Assembly: GCA_020723365.1 (NCBI GenBank) | Contig: DYJB01000043.1 | Coordinates: 3,406-18,210, forward strand | Source: Candidatus Aquidulcis sp. | Lineage (GTDB): Bacteria > Chloroflexota > Anaerolineae > Anaerolineales > E44-bin32 | Length of the DNA stretch: 14,805 nt | Direction: 5' to 3' | In this document: positions 13,951 through 14,805 of the stretch, one piece after another | Numbering within the stretch: position 1 is the stretch's first letter | Layout of the letters: the number at the start of each line of letters is the position of its first letter | Notes under the pieces: model-generated | The model's input: only the letters and a program-made list of their open reading frames with translations | Told to the model about the DNA's origin: nothing | Databases searched by the model: none | Program-made: the position numbers and the translations under genes

Positions 13951-14805
13951 ATGCGCAGCGTGTCCGTCCTGCTGGCAGTCTACGATGCCCAGGCCACGCT
14001 GGCCAGGTCTCTTCAGTGTCTGACCGAACAGAGGTTCGACGATTTCGAGATCATCGTCGTCGACAGCAGCGCATCGGACGAGTGCGCCCGCATCGTACGG
14101 GAGAGGTTTCCCCGGGTGACCTACCTTCGGCATCCAGGCCGTCTCCTGGCCCATGAAGCCCTCAATCGGGCGGCTTCGATGGCGGCCGGGAGGCTGCTGG
14201 CCTTCACCGACCCCGATGCGTATCCCGACCCGATGTGGCTTGCGAGGCTGACCGCCGCGTACGAAGCCGGCTGCCAGCCCATCGCCGGTGGGGTCGCCTG
14301 CTACGGCAAGCGATGGGTCGACGTGGGGGCGCACTTCGCCAAATTCGACAAGTGGTTGCCCGGCGGCCGCAGCCGGCTCCTCACGGAGGCGCCGACCGTC
14401 AACTTCCTGGTCTCTCGATTGCAGTTCGATGAAATCGGCGCCTTCCGGAGCGGGACGGTCCATGCTGACACTGACTTCTCCTGGCGCCTCCGGCAAGCAG
14501 GTCGCGAGATCCGATTCGAGCCCGAGGCGCTTGTCCTGCATCACCACCTTCACACGTGGTGCAGTCTGCTCGTCGAGCGATACGCCCGTGGCCGCGAGTT
14601 TGGGCCCCTGTGGCAGACCTGGAATCGGTGCGGGCGGTCCGGTCTGGTGTGGCGGGCGGTGAGCTCCATTCTCCCCCTGCGACTGGCGAGCCATATGCTG
14701 CGTGTCTGGCGAAACGCGCGAGCCTCGAGGCAGGCAGGGGCATTGTGCGTGACGCTGCCGGTTGTCGGTACGGCGCTATATGCGTGGCTGCTCGGCGAAG
14801 GTGCA
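13951..14805 (+). CDS. GT2 family glycosyltransferase, 3'-truncated by window edge
   Basis: An ATG at 13951, seven bases after the previous stop, opens a frame without any stop to the last base, giving 285 visible residues. VSVLLAVYDAQATLARSL (4-21) and IIVVDSSASDE (34-44) form the donor-binding half. FTDPDAYPDPMWL (85-97) holds the DXD and ADTDFSWRLRQAG (172-184) the catalytic-base region. HHHLHTW (197-203) lies shortly after. A hydrophobic stretch near 265-282 at the cut end suggests the start of a membrane anchor. AGGAA at 13933-13937 is a somewhat distant ribosome site. It probably shares a transcript with the fusion gene, and its GT2 domain is of the same general type as that gene's C-terminal half. 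Donor and acceptor are unknown. Confidence 0.88.
   Translation, partial: MRSVSVLLAVYDAQATLARSLQCLTEQRFDDFEIIVVDSSASDECARIVRERFPRVTYLRHPGRLLAHEALNRAASMAAGRLLAFTDPDAYPDPMWLARLTAAYEAGCQPIAGGVACYGKRWVDVGAHFAKFDKWLPGGRSRLLTEAPTVNFLVSRLQFDEIGAFRSGTVHADTDFSWRLRQAGREIRFEPEALVLHHHLHTWCSLLVERYARGREFGPLWQTWNRCGRSGLVWRAVSSILPLRLASHMLRVWRNARASRQAGALCVTLPVVGTALYAWLLGEGA

Overview
This window is a GC-rich, gene-dense stretch of a cell-surface polysaccharide (exopolysaccharide, O-antigen-like or wall-glycan) locus. All twelve well-supported genes lie on the + strand, and all have products that build, polymerise, decorate or move lipid-linked sugars. GC-rich coding, several GTG starts and the gene mix (DUF115/MptE-like protein, tandem WcaA-like GT2s, Wzz without a kinase, WecA-like and WecG-like enzymes, UPF0104 flippase-like protein, GT-C protein) recall Chloroflexota of the Anaerolineae type. 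That assignment is only an impression; no rRNA or single-copy marker is present. There are no tRNA or rRNA genes, CRISPR arrays, insertion sequences or transposases.

Layout. (1) 1-5021: a tightly packed run of a DUF115 sugar-processing protein (5' end outside the window), two tandem paralogous GT2 glycosyltransferases, a Wzz-type chain-length protein and an O-antigen ligase/polymerase membrane protein. (2) 5182-8346: after a 160-bp gap with an extended -10 promoter come a WecA/TagO/MraY-type polyprenyl-phosphate sugar-1-phosphate transferase, a DPM1/GtrB-type GT2 with C-terminal membrane segments, and an LPG-synthase/UPF0104-type membrane protein. (3) 8581-11669: after a 234-bp gap with a second extended -10 come a GT-C type membrane glycosyltransferase, an unlisted 50-residue hydrophobic protein overlapping its 3' end, and a WecG/TagA/CpsF (GT26) transferase. 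(4) 11874 to the window end: after a 204-bp gap come a two-domain protein joining a Gfo/Idh/MocA oxidoreductase to a GT2 domain, then a GT2 gene cut by the window edge.

Working model (inference). The WecA-like enzyme primes undecaprenyl phosphate, the WecG-like enzyme adds the second sugar, and the soluble GT2s extend the unit. The Wzz and ligase-like proteins handle polymer length and polymerisation or transfer outside the membrane. The DPM1-like GT, UPF0104 protein and GT-C protein could form a separate branch that makes, flips and uses a polyprenyl-phosphate sugar for side-chain decoration. The oxidoreductase domain could modify a nucleotide sugar used by its fused transferase. No Wzx flippase, ABC exporter or nucleotide-sugar synthesis cassette is in the window, so those steps must lie outside it.

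No gene-free stretch reaches 300 bases; the longest is 8347-8580. The most unusual features are the oxidoreductase-GT2 fusion, the possible three-gene decoration branch, and a recurring arrangement in which genes inside the presumed transcription units start with NTGA and gaps are bridged by very short open frames, suggesting stop-start translational coupling.
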